In this document: positions 36,300 to 47,800 of the stretch, one piece after another
Numbering within the stretch: position 1 is the first letter of the stretch
Layout of the letters: every line of letters begins with the position of its first letter
DNA from: Spinacia oleracea
Taxonomy: Eukaryota > Streptophyta > Magnoliopsida > Caryophyllales > Amaranthaceae
NCBI RefSeq assembly: GCF_020520425.1
Contig: NC_079489.1
Span: 19,554,001 to 19,618,000 of the forward strand
Length of the DNA: 64,000 nucleotides
Direction of reading: 5' to 3'
The notes under the pieces: generated by a model
Seen by the model: only the letters and a program-made list of their open reading frames with translations
Database searches by the model: none
What the model was told of the DNA's origin: nothing
Translations under genes and position numbers: made by a program

Positions 36300-36893
36300 A
36301 TCTTAATGCCTTTCAACTTACTTACCATAATCTCTGGTGGCCCCACTTACTAATTGAACAAGAGATGAGAAAGAAAAAACTGCCTTATTGCTAGATGGAT
36401 TACAAAAAACTAGGATTGATTTTATCACGAAAAGGAATCTATCTTATTGAAATAATAATGTAATTCTAGGACCAATATATCTTAGTATGAATATGGAACC
36501 TTTTTTTTCCCATTTAGTGTCAATCAGCTGTATGAATGTGGATTAAGGGCATGTTGAGTGTGACAATAATATGATTACCACTTGATACCAATAGGTACAC
36601 CCACCACTCTTTACCTTGATGTCAAAATATTGTCACATTTCTTAAATAGTGATAAATAGATGATGATTGGATTTGGAGTGACAAACTAGTCAAATGAATG
36701 AATGATGTGGAGGTGAGATAATAGAATTCAACCACCATTAGTACTCCGTATAAAACTTTGTTATTGTGTTGACCAAGCGTATATTGAGAGTTGGAATAAT
36801 ATGACAACTAATTATACATGGAAGAGATATATACCAACAACTAGAATGTGAATATGATAATATGTTAATTTGATTAATTTTGTTTATTCATTT
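36300..36893. other. AT-rich intergenic DNA
   Basis: No gene or repeat boundary recognised. Confidence 0.4.
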
Positions 36894-37166
36894 AGGCTCT
36901 ATTTTGTTCGACTTATTTTGACTAATTATTTCAAACAAAATAAGTTCAGATAAATTCAGCTAAGTTCAGTTAAGTTCAGTTATGTTCAGGTAAGTTCAGA
37001 TAATATAAGTTCAGCAAAAATAAGTTTTTTACAGATATTTTCACACACAAATAATTTTATTTCAGACAAATAAGTTTTTTCAGATAAGTTCAGATAAGTT
37101 CGGTTAAGTTCATATAAGTTCAAATAATATAAGTTCAGTCAAACTAAGTCCAATAGAATGGAGCCT
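36894..37166. mobile_element. Small TIR element with TAAGTTCAG internal repeats
   Basis: The left end AGGCTCTATTTTGTTCGACT is matched by the inverse of the right end, AGGCTCCATTCTATTGGACT, with a few mismatches. The interior is about fifteen imperfect copies of a 9-10 bp unit around TAAGTTCAG. No convincing target duplication was found, so the superfamily is open. Confidence 0.65.
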
Positions 37167-37257
37167 TAATTACACTCGTTTTTCCAAATAACTAAATCAA
37201 TCAATTAATCCAAAGTAATTACAACAAACTTGTCCACACTAAAATGAAACACAATCG

Positions 37258-37709
37258 TTAACAATAAGTGTATTCTAACATTAACATTAAAATTACACTA
37301 TGATCTGCCCATCCTAAAATTAAACTCGTCTGAATTTTGATTCCAAGTTCTCTCCTAGCCTGATATCTTGATTCCCATTCGTGAATAATGTAATTTGTCA
37401 ATCTTTTCCAACTCGTTGGTATGGATGGTAACGGAAAATTGGGAGTCATATCCAATAGAATATAGTGATTACCATTTACAAATGCAAACACAATCTCTTT
37501 GGTTGACTTAGTGGCTTTATACCTGTTTTTCAATGGAAGAATGGTGAAGTTTGGAAGTAAACCGCCACGATTGCCGATACTCAAGATGACAACGAGTGCA
37601 TTGAAGTGTGTAGCAAGCGGCCACAAGTCACAATCGTTAACCATCCAATGTTAACGTTTGTTAATATATATAACAAACATTAACATTATATATATATAAT
37701 AACATTAAC

Positions 37710-37787
<78 letters not shown>

Positions 37788-39740
37788 AGTACCTGATGAA
37801 GATCTTGTTTGTTGGGTGCTCGATGACGACGCCCCTTGTTCACAACTCCCGCGAGGACCCATGTTACACACATGTTTGATGAATCAGAGATTCCTTGTAG
37901 TGGAGTTTCTTTGTTTCCGTGGTCTCCCTCTCCTAGTTAAGTAGGGTTTCGGTTCCTCATAATCCACATTCTCGGGATGAAACTAATCGTGAACGATACT
38001 CAAAATATCTCGAACAACTGCAATATCTCGTGCTAATACGTCAAGGGATCAAAATTGCTCAACAACTTGTGCGGACTCCTCCACAAACTCAGGAATGTCC
38101 TCCCCATCTCCAATCTTCAAGGTCTTCCAAATCGATGGACAAGGTAAATATACAACCAATTCCACCTTGGACCGCCTTATATATGTTGCAATCACATGGG
38201 AGTCCATAAGTGGACAATTTAGCACAACCACACCTCTCAAAAAATTCGGTACTTAACTGTTGCATCCTCGTATGTTCTTCCAAAATAAGCTCCAAAGCAT
38301 GATGGGACACACAACCAACAAGGTGTTGGTATAGATAACTCTTAAACAACGCACTATGTCGTCATCTCGAACCCTCTAATCCATTTTTAATCTCTGCGAC
38401 ATGATTATTGATCGAAGCATGCACTTTTCTAAAAATAATATCCAATGACCCTTGCGAACTGCCAAGCTAACTCTTCACGACAGGGTTTTGACCCTCGACC
38501 CTACAAGTCATTATGTTGCCAAAGTGAAGGACCTCATTCGTCCAAGCTAGAACAAACTTCTGCCTATGGTCGGTAAGCCGTGTGTTGTGCACATAATCGA
38601 TAACGCTCTGCCATCTTGCATCCCGATCTTTCATGCTTGCAACTGCACGATCGTATTCTCCCTGAGTCGTAACCTCCATGATTCTTTTCCAAACCCCGTT
38701 CTTGAACGCGTGACCAACATCCTTGCTCGTGTTGCACAAAAATGATACATGGGCCTCCACATCATTGTTGATATGCCAAGTACATAGAAAATGTTAGAAT
38801 TTGGGAATACCTCGATACCGGTCTCATAAGACGACCTCTTTGTCCGTCAAGATTGCCGAGGGAATGATGGTCTCCTCGGAGCAACTTCAACTTCTGTAAC
38901 ACCTATCGGTAGCTCGTTGTATTCTCGTTTTTCATAAACGCATAAGCGATTATGAAATTATGATTTTTCGGTGTCATACCAACAATCTCCAAGAAATGAA
39001 ACTTGTATATGTTTGTCTTGTACGTCGAATCCAAGACAATAACCAGTGGATATGTTTGTAACACCTCCACCTTTGCAGGGTGAGCTAAGAATGTGCGGGT
39101 AATGACTTTACTCGAACGGTCACTGCATGAGACCCGGTTTATGTAGGTGTGCTCTCTCGCTAGATGCAACATTTTGTCAGGTACGTTTCTTCCTTTTGAA
39201 CTGCTCGTCTAATCTTATCTTTGAAGTTTTAAATATGCCTCATGTTGGGATATTCATCTGGATGCTTGTTTTTAATGGCTACCATAATATTTTTTGGTTT
39301 ATCTTGTGCATCCTTCATCTCACCAATAACTTCACTTGCACCCTGACTAAGACCGTTAACACCACGGTGACACTCGGGATATACAATCAATGTGTGGTTA
39401 TGGGTGCCACGATCATGAAGCAACTCAATAACCCAATTATTTTCTTCTACTCATTGTTGTTCACTCTTAATCATAAACCGACCACCACATGCCTTACTCT
39501 TTGTGTTTGGCCGTTTTGCGGTCTCTGGATCCTATAATTGTTTTCTCTCCTTCCTCGGTCGCATTTCAAATACCGGTATATTCGACCATCTTTTCGCATC
39601 GTTTTGTACGAGCTACTTATCAAGATGAAACCAGATCCGATAGCCACTTGCTTTGCCCAATTCGCTGCGTTTTCAAAGCCATCGAATATTTCATTTATCC
39701 CAAATCGAACACTATAATCAACACCGTCGCCACCATAATC
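37258..39740 (-). pseudogene. MULE transposase with C-terminal OTU-like domain, degenerate
   Basis: Minus-strand homology spans several frames. 39740-39430 resembles an N-terminal FAR1/MURA DNA-binding region. 39423-39229 reads GTHNHTLIVYPECHRGVNG. 39172-38903 contains the DDE start YPLVIVLDSTYKTNIYKFHF with the first catalytic Asp; AILTDKE near 38840 gives the second, followed by TWHINNDVEAHVSFL. 38760-38467 continues the transposase, and 38349-38049 holds a SWIM-type zinc motif (CGCAKLSTYGLPCDC). After a linker broken by a (TA)n tract, 37644-37258 reads LPNFTILPLKN and AFVNGNHYILLDM, like the His-containing half of an OTU cysteine protease domain. MULE transposases cut and paste the element. 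Frameshifts and stops make this copy inactive. I found no inverted ends for it. Confidence 0.82.
37711..37784. repeat. (TA)n microsatellite
   Basis: About 36 uninterrupted TA dinucleotides, within the linker between the transposase and OTU-like parts of the MULE remnant. Confidence 0.95.
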
Positions 39741-39750
39741 CGAAAATAGG

Positions 39751-41709
39751 GCTTATAATAAACCAGAATAACTTTACTTAATATGTTACGCCCACATTTA
39801 TAGTGTATAACGAATTTACTTAATTATTATCGTAATTACGAAAATAACAATAGTGAATTATATGAACAACTAAAGAAAAATTAACGAAAAATAATAACCT
39901 TAAGTAAATATTAATAATATACTTAATAAAAATTAAATCAACAAATTATATTCTACAATAATTTAGGGTCCGTTCAGCATTATTGTCAGTTTTCTATTTT
40001 TTCAAAACAGAAAACTGATTTTAGTTAACAAATAATTTCTAAAATCACTAACACTCGTTTATGAAATACTTTACCCATACATTCTTAATTAACACTAATT
40101 TTTAACATTAATTCTTAATAAACGCTAATTTTAAACAATAATAATCCCTAATATGCAGTAATAATATGCCCTAATTCGACCCATACTACGTAAAAATAAA
40201 AAATAAAAAAAAAAGTTTGAATTTTATAATAAAACCCGTGCAATTATGTGCACGCTAGCCATGTCTGCCAAGCACAAGATCTGCTTGGTGGCCATGGAAG
40301 CCAAGCAATATCCGTGCGCGACTGACATGGTAACCAAGCAATAGCCGTGCGCGGCAGTGCATTAGTAAAAATAAAAATAAAAACCTTCAAATTTTATTAC
40401 CACCTCCGACGATTCCATTCGATAAACGATACTGCTCCATCCGGCTTTGCTAACGCACCAGCTCCGTCCAACTCTGCAGATGCACCAGCTCCGTCAGCTC
40501 CAACGTCAAGTTCCGGCGATAAAAGGAAAGAAACACAAGTTTTCCAGCTAGATTATGTTGTAGCTAAATGAGGGACGGATTTTGACTACGTAGTTTTTTT
40601 TAAAAAGTGACCGGAATTTATGGTTTCCTGCCTGAAAACACCAAGACTGTCGGAGGGGAAAGTGGGGGGGATGGGTGCAAGTTGGGTAAAAAAAATGAAG
40701 GGAGGGGATAACACTTTATAAGGGTAAAAGTATACTTTCACTCTTAAAACACAGGCGTCGAATAGCGATAACGATACACTAATTCATTCCTTCCTTTCTT
40801 TCTAGGTATGACCCAAAATAACATTTTGTAGTTAGGGGTCACTGGAAAGGCAAAGTGATAGTTGTCATGCAAAACACAAAGTGTTGGATATCAAAATGCA
40901 GCTTACTCGTTAATACAAGAAACCTAAACTATTGAATTATATGGATATGACGAATCTATTAAATAATGGATTTCATGGATAATGATGTTATATACCTATA
41001 AATATATATGGAGGGTATGATTATGGTAATGATTAATGAAGATTACGTATTAATTAGGAGCAAAACAAAACATGATAAGGCACACACTGCATATGTCCCC
41101 CATGCAGTTACATGATCTAAGTCAACCTCCCCGGAGAGGAAACAACTTGATCTCAGATTCTGAGTTGACCTGTTTTTGCCAGAGCAAAATAACACATTCG
41201 ACTAGCATCTATCTCACACCCGAGTGGCTCATAAGTTGGCCCATGGCAGTCAGGCCGATTCATCTTGGATGTACTATGTCTAGGGTGTATGTGAGCATGA
41301 CAGGATTGCCTTGTACACTTGTACTTGTACTACATAGTACATATACCTAACTTTATAGAAATTGTTTATAACTTCACACAGTTCAATGATTTATAGAGAA
41401 AATGGTAATTTTATAGAAATTGTTTATAACTTCACATATACTGTAAGAATCATTTTAACCTTGTGAATAACTGAATATGACCAACATTCACCAGATAATT
41501 GTGTGAACATGATCAATATTGACCTGATAGTTTACTCAATTAGCTTCTTCTGTGCATGAAGTTCTTTCAGGCTTCAGCTTCTTATAGACATGTACATGAA
41601 AGCACTTCCTCATTTGACCTTCATGCACACCCAGACATGATTAAATCATCCACTACAAATGATGGAGCAGCAGGGGTACCTTTGTATACTTTGCAGTCTT
41701 TGATCACTT
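39751..41709. other. AT-rich intergenic DNA downstream of the methyltransferase gene
   Basis: No gene recognised. Near 40239-40360 the words CCGTGC(G)C and CCAAGCA recur (CAAGCAATATCCGTGCGCG, CAAGCAATAGCCGTGCGCG). At 39965 a TIR-like start GGTCCGTTCAGCATTATTG appears without a partner. The last few hundred bases probably include the 3' UTR of the HOL-type gene. Confidence 0.45.
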
Positions 41710-44700
41710 TCAGAGCGAACACACTGTCATCGTCCTTTGCCACCTGCCAACCTTCTCCCTTCCCTATAAACAAAATAACATTGTCACCAAGTCTTAGAAG
41801 ATCAAGCAGATACACCAATTCCCAGCTGTCTCTAAATGGTAGGCCATAGTGCCATATGGACTTTTGGTCTTAAAACTCGTCAACTATGACTATTAACTTC
41901 CGTTGTTACATCATAGCGGACACTATAAAATGATGGATCCTACAAAATTTATTTCTTAAGATTGATCTAGACAAGTTATTTTTCAACCATTAACTCAATA
42001 TAATTTTAATTTGGGGAAATTTACGGTTGAAATTCCTTACAATTAAGGATGATTGTAGAAATCAATATTCAATAAGATAGAACAAAGCGAAGTCCAAATA
42101 TGCATGGAAAATGACAGAAATTTACAACCTCAATGTGCATGTTAACTTCCTATATTAATCCTGAAAATGAAGCAAACATGTCATCAAAATCTAGCACATA
42201 ATCCCTGGACACATCAACTTAGCTGCATACCTTACGACGGTCCACTGCAAGTTCATTCTCGACAATAGATATGGCATGGAAACCCAGGGGATGCAACACC
42301 TCTTCATAGCTGCACGGAAGTAATAGATCAGCCAACCAACATAGCTCGAAGTGATAACTCATAGCAGAAAATATTAGCCAACAGAGAACAGGAGAAACAA
42401 TTAAAACCAAAAGTTGGTTGATGAAAAGGAAAAAGAATTACTCGGCAACAGATGTTTTATATGGAGGTCCACCATCATGGTCATCAATCTGACAAAGTTT
42501 AATTATGTTATGAAATCAACTTCCAGAAACTGACTTAAAACAGTAAGCACTAAATAGACCAACAACAATAATCTCTGGACCTTCTAATATCTGACATGGA
42601 AGATGTATATTCACTCAAGGGTTTAGTGGAAACAACTTCTATGCAATTGCTAGGGTAAACGTTAATGAGTATGGTTTTCTTAGTTCTTTTCCAATTGACT
42701 TTTATGTATATGTTTAATTGTTTGTGGAATGAAACAAATTACTCGCGCAATGCCTAGCCATTTACTGTATAATGCATGCTAGAAGAACACAGCCAGAATT
42801 TGTGAAGAAAAGCATAATAGATATTGAGAACAACCGGAAACATTAATGTTATAAGCTCTCCATCTGGTTTTAAGAGATCTGCCATGCGAGTTGCCCAAGC
42901 TGACCGCATATTTGGAACAATAGCACAAAAGAATCTGCAATTACAGACCAAATTGTTTAATATACCATGTGGGAGTACAACAAAAGGAAATAAAAGGTCA
43001 CTCACGTGTAATCAAATATGAGATCAAAATGTTGAGTAGGCTCCCAAGTGAAAAAATCTGCTTGCGTAAAGGAAATATAGTTTGCATTTGGGGATGAAGA
43101 TGCCAGCTGATGAGACAAGTTGTCAGAGTCAGAGAACGTAGTTAGAAATACCCAAAGTAATCAGCATGGTTAAAAACCAAAGAAGGTAAATATTCCTCCC
43201 AAAAAATAAAACTCAAAAGAAGAAACCCCCTGTAATGCAAACTTTCATGGTGCTTTCAGAAAATAGAAAAGACGCTATGCTTTTACTACTTTGGAAGCTT
43301 TTGTTAGAATTTGAAAGAAAAAAATTCAGTAGTTTGAGCTGACGAGTACATATATTGAGCTCTAGGTAAAATTAAGAATCGAAGACTAGCTTGGGCCTTT
43401 TGAAGGGAGCTTGGTAATGCAGAACAAGTTTCTGCAGATTCAGACCATTTTGTCTCTAAATACTCATTTAGCATATTATAAGAGACAGGATCACTCATAT
43501 TTAATCAGAGATGTAATCATAGTGTAAATCAATCTCGGGGCTCCCAATTGAAAAGCGAGCTGGAAGAAAGGAAGACTAGTTTGCACGTGGAGATGATGAT
43601 GCTAGCTGGTCACACATGACATTAAGGACTTTTCTTAGGAGAAAATTGCAATTCCCAACTTTTTCATTAGTAATAAAATAGAAATGACCTCCTAAATGAG
43701 ATTCACATCTACAAATCACTTAGGCAGGTCCTCTCAATTTTTCAACAAGAATGGTGCTTTGACAACTTCAGGTGTGGAGTATAATAGTTCACGATTTCAC
43801 ATATAAGAGGCAGAAACCACAACTTATCACTTTCCGTTCATATGCAGTGTTACGAAAATGAGATTAAACACTCGACCTAGCCAAGGATACCAAATAAAAC
43901 CTACTCAAAGAGACGAAACAGGATGAATGACTGAAACACTTCCTAGTGCTAGTTTACTTGTCTGCAGTCCCATATGTGATTTGGTGTCCTGATATACAAG
44001 GCACAAGACATTATATATCTGTCTTCAACTAACATTGCTTTTCTCTTCAAAAACTTAAGAAAAGAAGCATGAGAACGCTACAAAGAAGACTGAAGGTATA
44101 CAGGGACAGGCTAAGTGGAGCACCAGGAGAGAAAAGGAGTTGCTGTGAAGTGTGAAGCATAAGAAACATCTTAGCTTTGCACAGATTTTGGTCTTGTTTG
44201 ATAGCAGACTTTTGTCTTTTCGTTACTTTGATTTAGAGGACAAAAAGGAAAGTTAAAGAATAAGCCACAAGAAACAAAGAAGAAAAATCACCTCTCTTGC
44301 TTTTTTTATGGCAACCTCTGATATGTCCAATCCAATAACGTAGCGCTCAGGAGATGCCAGTGTTATCACATCATAGCCCTGTAATACAAGAATACTTCTA
44401 TATTTCATTTACTAAAGGAAGGCAGGAATTCATGAATGGAAACGATAGAAATTGTAGTAGCCAGAAAATCAATATTCATAAGGTCTGCCATGAAGAGGAA
44501 CGTGCGATTTATATTACTAACATAAAGCAGAAACAAACGAAGGAACCATTTAACTATTGAGCAGGTATGTAGATTTAAGCATAAGCAAGTTCCTTAAACC
44601 ACAGCTAAGTCTCTTGTCAAGTCAATAACAGCACTATTGTACAGATAGTGGGGACCAGAAGATCTATGTAGGATAAGTTAGCTACATCATCTAAAGGAAA

Positions 44701-46673
44701 TAGCCAAATGCTTGTGACAAGAGCCACTGGAGCATCCTAGTTAACAAGCTAGACACATAATTATATAGAGATAGTATAAAAGGCGTGAGAGGAACAGCTA
44801 GCCAGATTGGCCCAGATGTACATCACACTGATAGAAGAAGAGCAGAAGGCAAGTCAACATTCCAAGTGCCAGAATAATGCCAGATAATGGACACTTTACT
44901 GCTTGTCTTTGGCCAAAAATTTGAGGGCAGATGAGTAGCTCATCAGCTCATGGAGACATGTAGTGACGAAAGTAGCAATGGGAAAATCATGAACGCGATC
45001 AAAATTAAATATGGAGTACCATATCAACAACGAAACTTACACTACCAGATCCAGGGACAAGAGCTCTTCCCTTAGGAAGAGAGTCTGTTTGAAGAAGGTG
45101 TTGAAGAACTGGTGTCGGTTTCCCCAAATCCCATGGTGTTAATCTTTCCTCCCAACATCTTTCCCACCCATCTGATAATAATTCACATAAAACTCAATTC
45201 TCTATAGGCTATCCAGAAAGTTAAAAAAACATTACTATAATGACTAAAATGCAAAGAGACAATAGGTATCTGAAAGTCACCATAAAAAATAAAAAGAACA
45301 GAAAATACAGCAAGATGTTAATTATAGAGCAAACGAAAAAGGCAAAGTCTTATATGGAAGACTCACATTACCATTATAAAACCGGGGTGACTTTTATTTA
45401 ACCTAGATATTAGTCATATTACTTCTTATTTCTTTAGGTGGGTGAACTTTTATGTCACGATAAATTGGTTAAAACAATGTTACCCAGGACTAACTCATGC
45501 AAAACAAAAAATAAAAAAGGTCCCAAAGACATATTGATACTATAACATTTTCCTAGACTGTGATCCCAATGATTATTATCATTTTGAGACAGTTAGACCC
45601 CTTTGTCCATTTTAGATACTCCATAATCCTGGAAAATGAAGTCACATGGCCGCATATCCTTACAAGTAACTATTAATAAATTAGCATTCTATCACATTAA
45701 ATCCATTACAGTAATTTTATCATCTTCATCCACTCTCCATTCCCTCAACCTAAGTGAAAATATTTGATAAATCCAATAATATTCTATTCACTCCTTTCCC
45801 CAAATTTTGCAGAAAGTGAGTTATTATAATCAAACATCCAAAGTGATTAGTATATGTATGTAAACAGAAAATGGCAATGGATATAGTAGCATGTGACAAA
45901 CAAATACTTGGAAATTCACCAAATATCGATAAGGCATCCTACAATAGACACAGTCCCGTCATGGCAGTCAAGAAGGCTGCAATTAACCCAGTAACAACTT
46001 ATCACACAATAAAAACTTACAAATCCAGAAAATTTTATTAAAAATGAATACACCTATAGTTCAAACAACCTTCTATTTCAAAATTAATCAACAATAGACC
46101 AATAGCATTTCACTCACACCTTTAACCTCGAAAATTCTCAATCAAACAAAAAGGATCACCTGTGGTTTCACTTTCCAAGTTTGATTTCCAGCATACAAGA
46201 TTAATTGATTAATTTCACTAATGATCCCCCAAAAGAGACTAAGTTCCCTTAATCCAAACAATAATAGCAGTTAATTAATTGGTAACCCAGATTCTTCATG
46301 TTGGTTACTCGAGTAAGATAATCGGGCATTGGTATGACAAGACGCTTCATTTTGGGCTAAAAAAATGCAAAAATTCAGAAAATAATCGTGTCTAACAATT
46401 TAATTGGACTTACAAAATTAACCCGACAAACAAATTAAATCAGAAATGATTTTATAGATTACCAGAAGGATTGGAATGAAGGAATTCTTGTAATTTGTCA
46501 ACGGCAGGGCTGAATTGAACTGTGCCGGGAGAAGTTTCGCCGGAATTTTTATGCGCCACCATTAGTGGTAGTGTTGCGCAATGATGACACCGAGTAAGAG
46601 GGTGGATTCTGATTGCCGATGACGGCGGAGGTGTAACGAGAAGATGGAAGAGAAAGGCTGATAGTGCGCGCAT
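41710..46673 (-). CDS. HOL-type thiol / halide methyltransferase (S-adenosylmethionine dependent)
   Basis: Eight exons join in phase: 46673-46463, 45171-45041, 44378-44292, 43106-43006, 42934-42835, 42488-42442, 42309-42231, 41763-41710, giving 269 aa. The family start probably corresponds to Met38 (46562), which would give 232 aa, near the usual length of about 227; the upstream Met adds a Ser/Arg/His-rich leader that could be a transit peptide or UTR. Motifs in order: [32 protein letters not shown] (SAM-binding loop; most relatives have Cys before the second Gly), [57 protein letters not shown] and a final GREKVGRW. Relatives in the TPMT-like family (Arabidopsis HOL1-3, Batis methyl chloride transferase) methylate thiocyanate, bisulfide and halide ions in the cytosol, detoxifying them to volatile products. 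Confidence 0.9.
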
Positions 46674-46751
46674 TGGGCAAATTATTTCAAAATAGGAACT
46701 ACGAGAGTACGAGGGTACTCGAACATTTGTTCAACTGTTTTATTTAATTTA

Positions 46752-47276
46752 GGCAAATTTGTCAAAAATGACCTTTATAACTCAAATTTTGCGAGAAGAT
46801 ATCTTATATAATTTTTTTGTGAAATCACACCTTATGTAAATGTTTTTACGAGAAAGGACCTAAGAAAAATTTCCGACATTGACTGATCTTTTTCGGCCAT
46901 TGACTTGCACGTGTGACTTAAGTTGGATAAAGACACTGATTTTCCCGAGTCTTGAATTTTCAAACTTGATTTTATTTCGATCTTTTTTTTCAACTTTAAG
47001 TTTTAAAGCTTAGAATTTTGGAGGAAAATTGGGTGTGATAGCAAAATAAAGTCACAGGTGCAAGTCAATGGCCGGAAAAGCCCAGTCAATGCCGGAAACT
47101 TACTTTTGATTGTCTTTCGCAAAAAAAAATTACATTAAGGTGGGATTTCACAAAAAAAATTATATAAGGTACTTTCTCGCAAAAAAATTTACATTAAGGT
47201 ATGATTTCACAAAAAAAAAATTAAATAAGGTTCTTTCTCGCAAAAATTGGTCTATGTCATTTTTAGCAAATTTGCC
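46752..47276. mobile_element. MULE-type MITE with near-perfect 9-bp target duplication
   Basis: Ends are inverted: GGCAAATTTGTCAAAAATGAC at the left, and GGCAAATTTGCTAAAAATGAC read from the right. The flanks TTTAATTTA (46743-46751) and TTTATTTTA (47277-47285) agree at eight of nine positions, pointing to a Mutator-type insertion. The interior contains A-runs and phrases shared with 1690-1985. It lies 79 bp upstream of the methyltransferase ORF, so it may contribute to its promoter. Confidence 0.75.
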
Positions 47277-47285
47277 TTTATTTTA

Positions 47286-47800
47286 ACTAGAATGTGTCCA
47301 TGCTGCAAAAACACGGGATATATAGAGTGTTGCATATAAAAAGAAAAGGTATATGGTCAAATTTATTTAAATAAAAACACGGTTACTGATTAGAGCAACA
47401 AATAAATTTTAAACAAAAACACAGGATATATAGAATATTGCAAATAAAAAAGTATATAAAAAGTAGTCAATTTTGAAATAATAATAATTACAAATAAAAC
47501 CTCATAAAACCATATACTCCTATTTAAATAATTCAACATTTTTATCGTTCTGTTTCCGCAAATAGTAGATTCTTCTTCCCATCTTGTGAATGAAAATTAG
47601 AAGTGTAACACTACAAAACAATTCTTTTGTAATCTTAATAATATATTATGTAGGATGAAAAGGCCTAATTAAAAATGGATTTAAATCATATCTTTAACAT
47701 AATTTGTTCTCTTGTTATCTTGCTACAATACTTTTTTGCTAAGTCAAGAAGGCTGCTAAGTTGGCTGTAGCTTTTTTTTGAAGAAAGCCTATCAGGCACT
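47286..47800. other. AT-rich intergenic DNA
   Basis: A phrase ACAC(A/G)GGATATATAGA(G/A)T occurs twice (about 47310 and 47420), giving a weak direct repeat. No gene seen. Confidence 0.4.

Noticed and set aside
41802-41825. Alternative final methyltransferase exon reading LGIGVSA
   Set aside because: The exon at 41763-41710 gives GREKVGRW, which matches the conserved family C-terminus and keeps the phase, so it was preferred.
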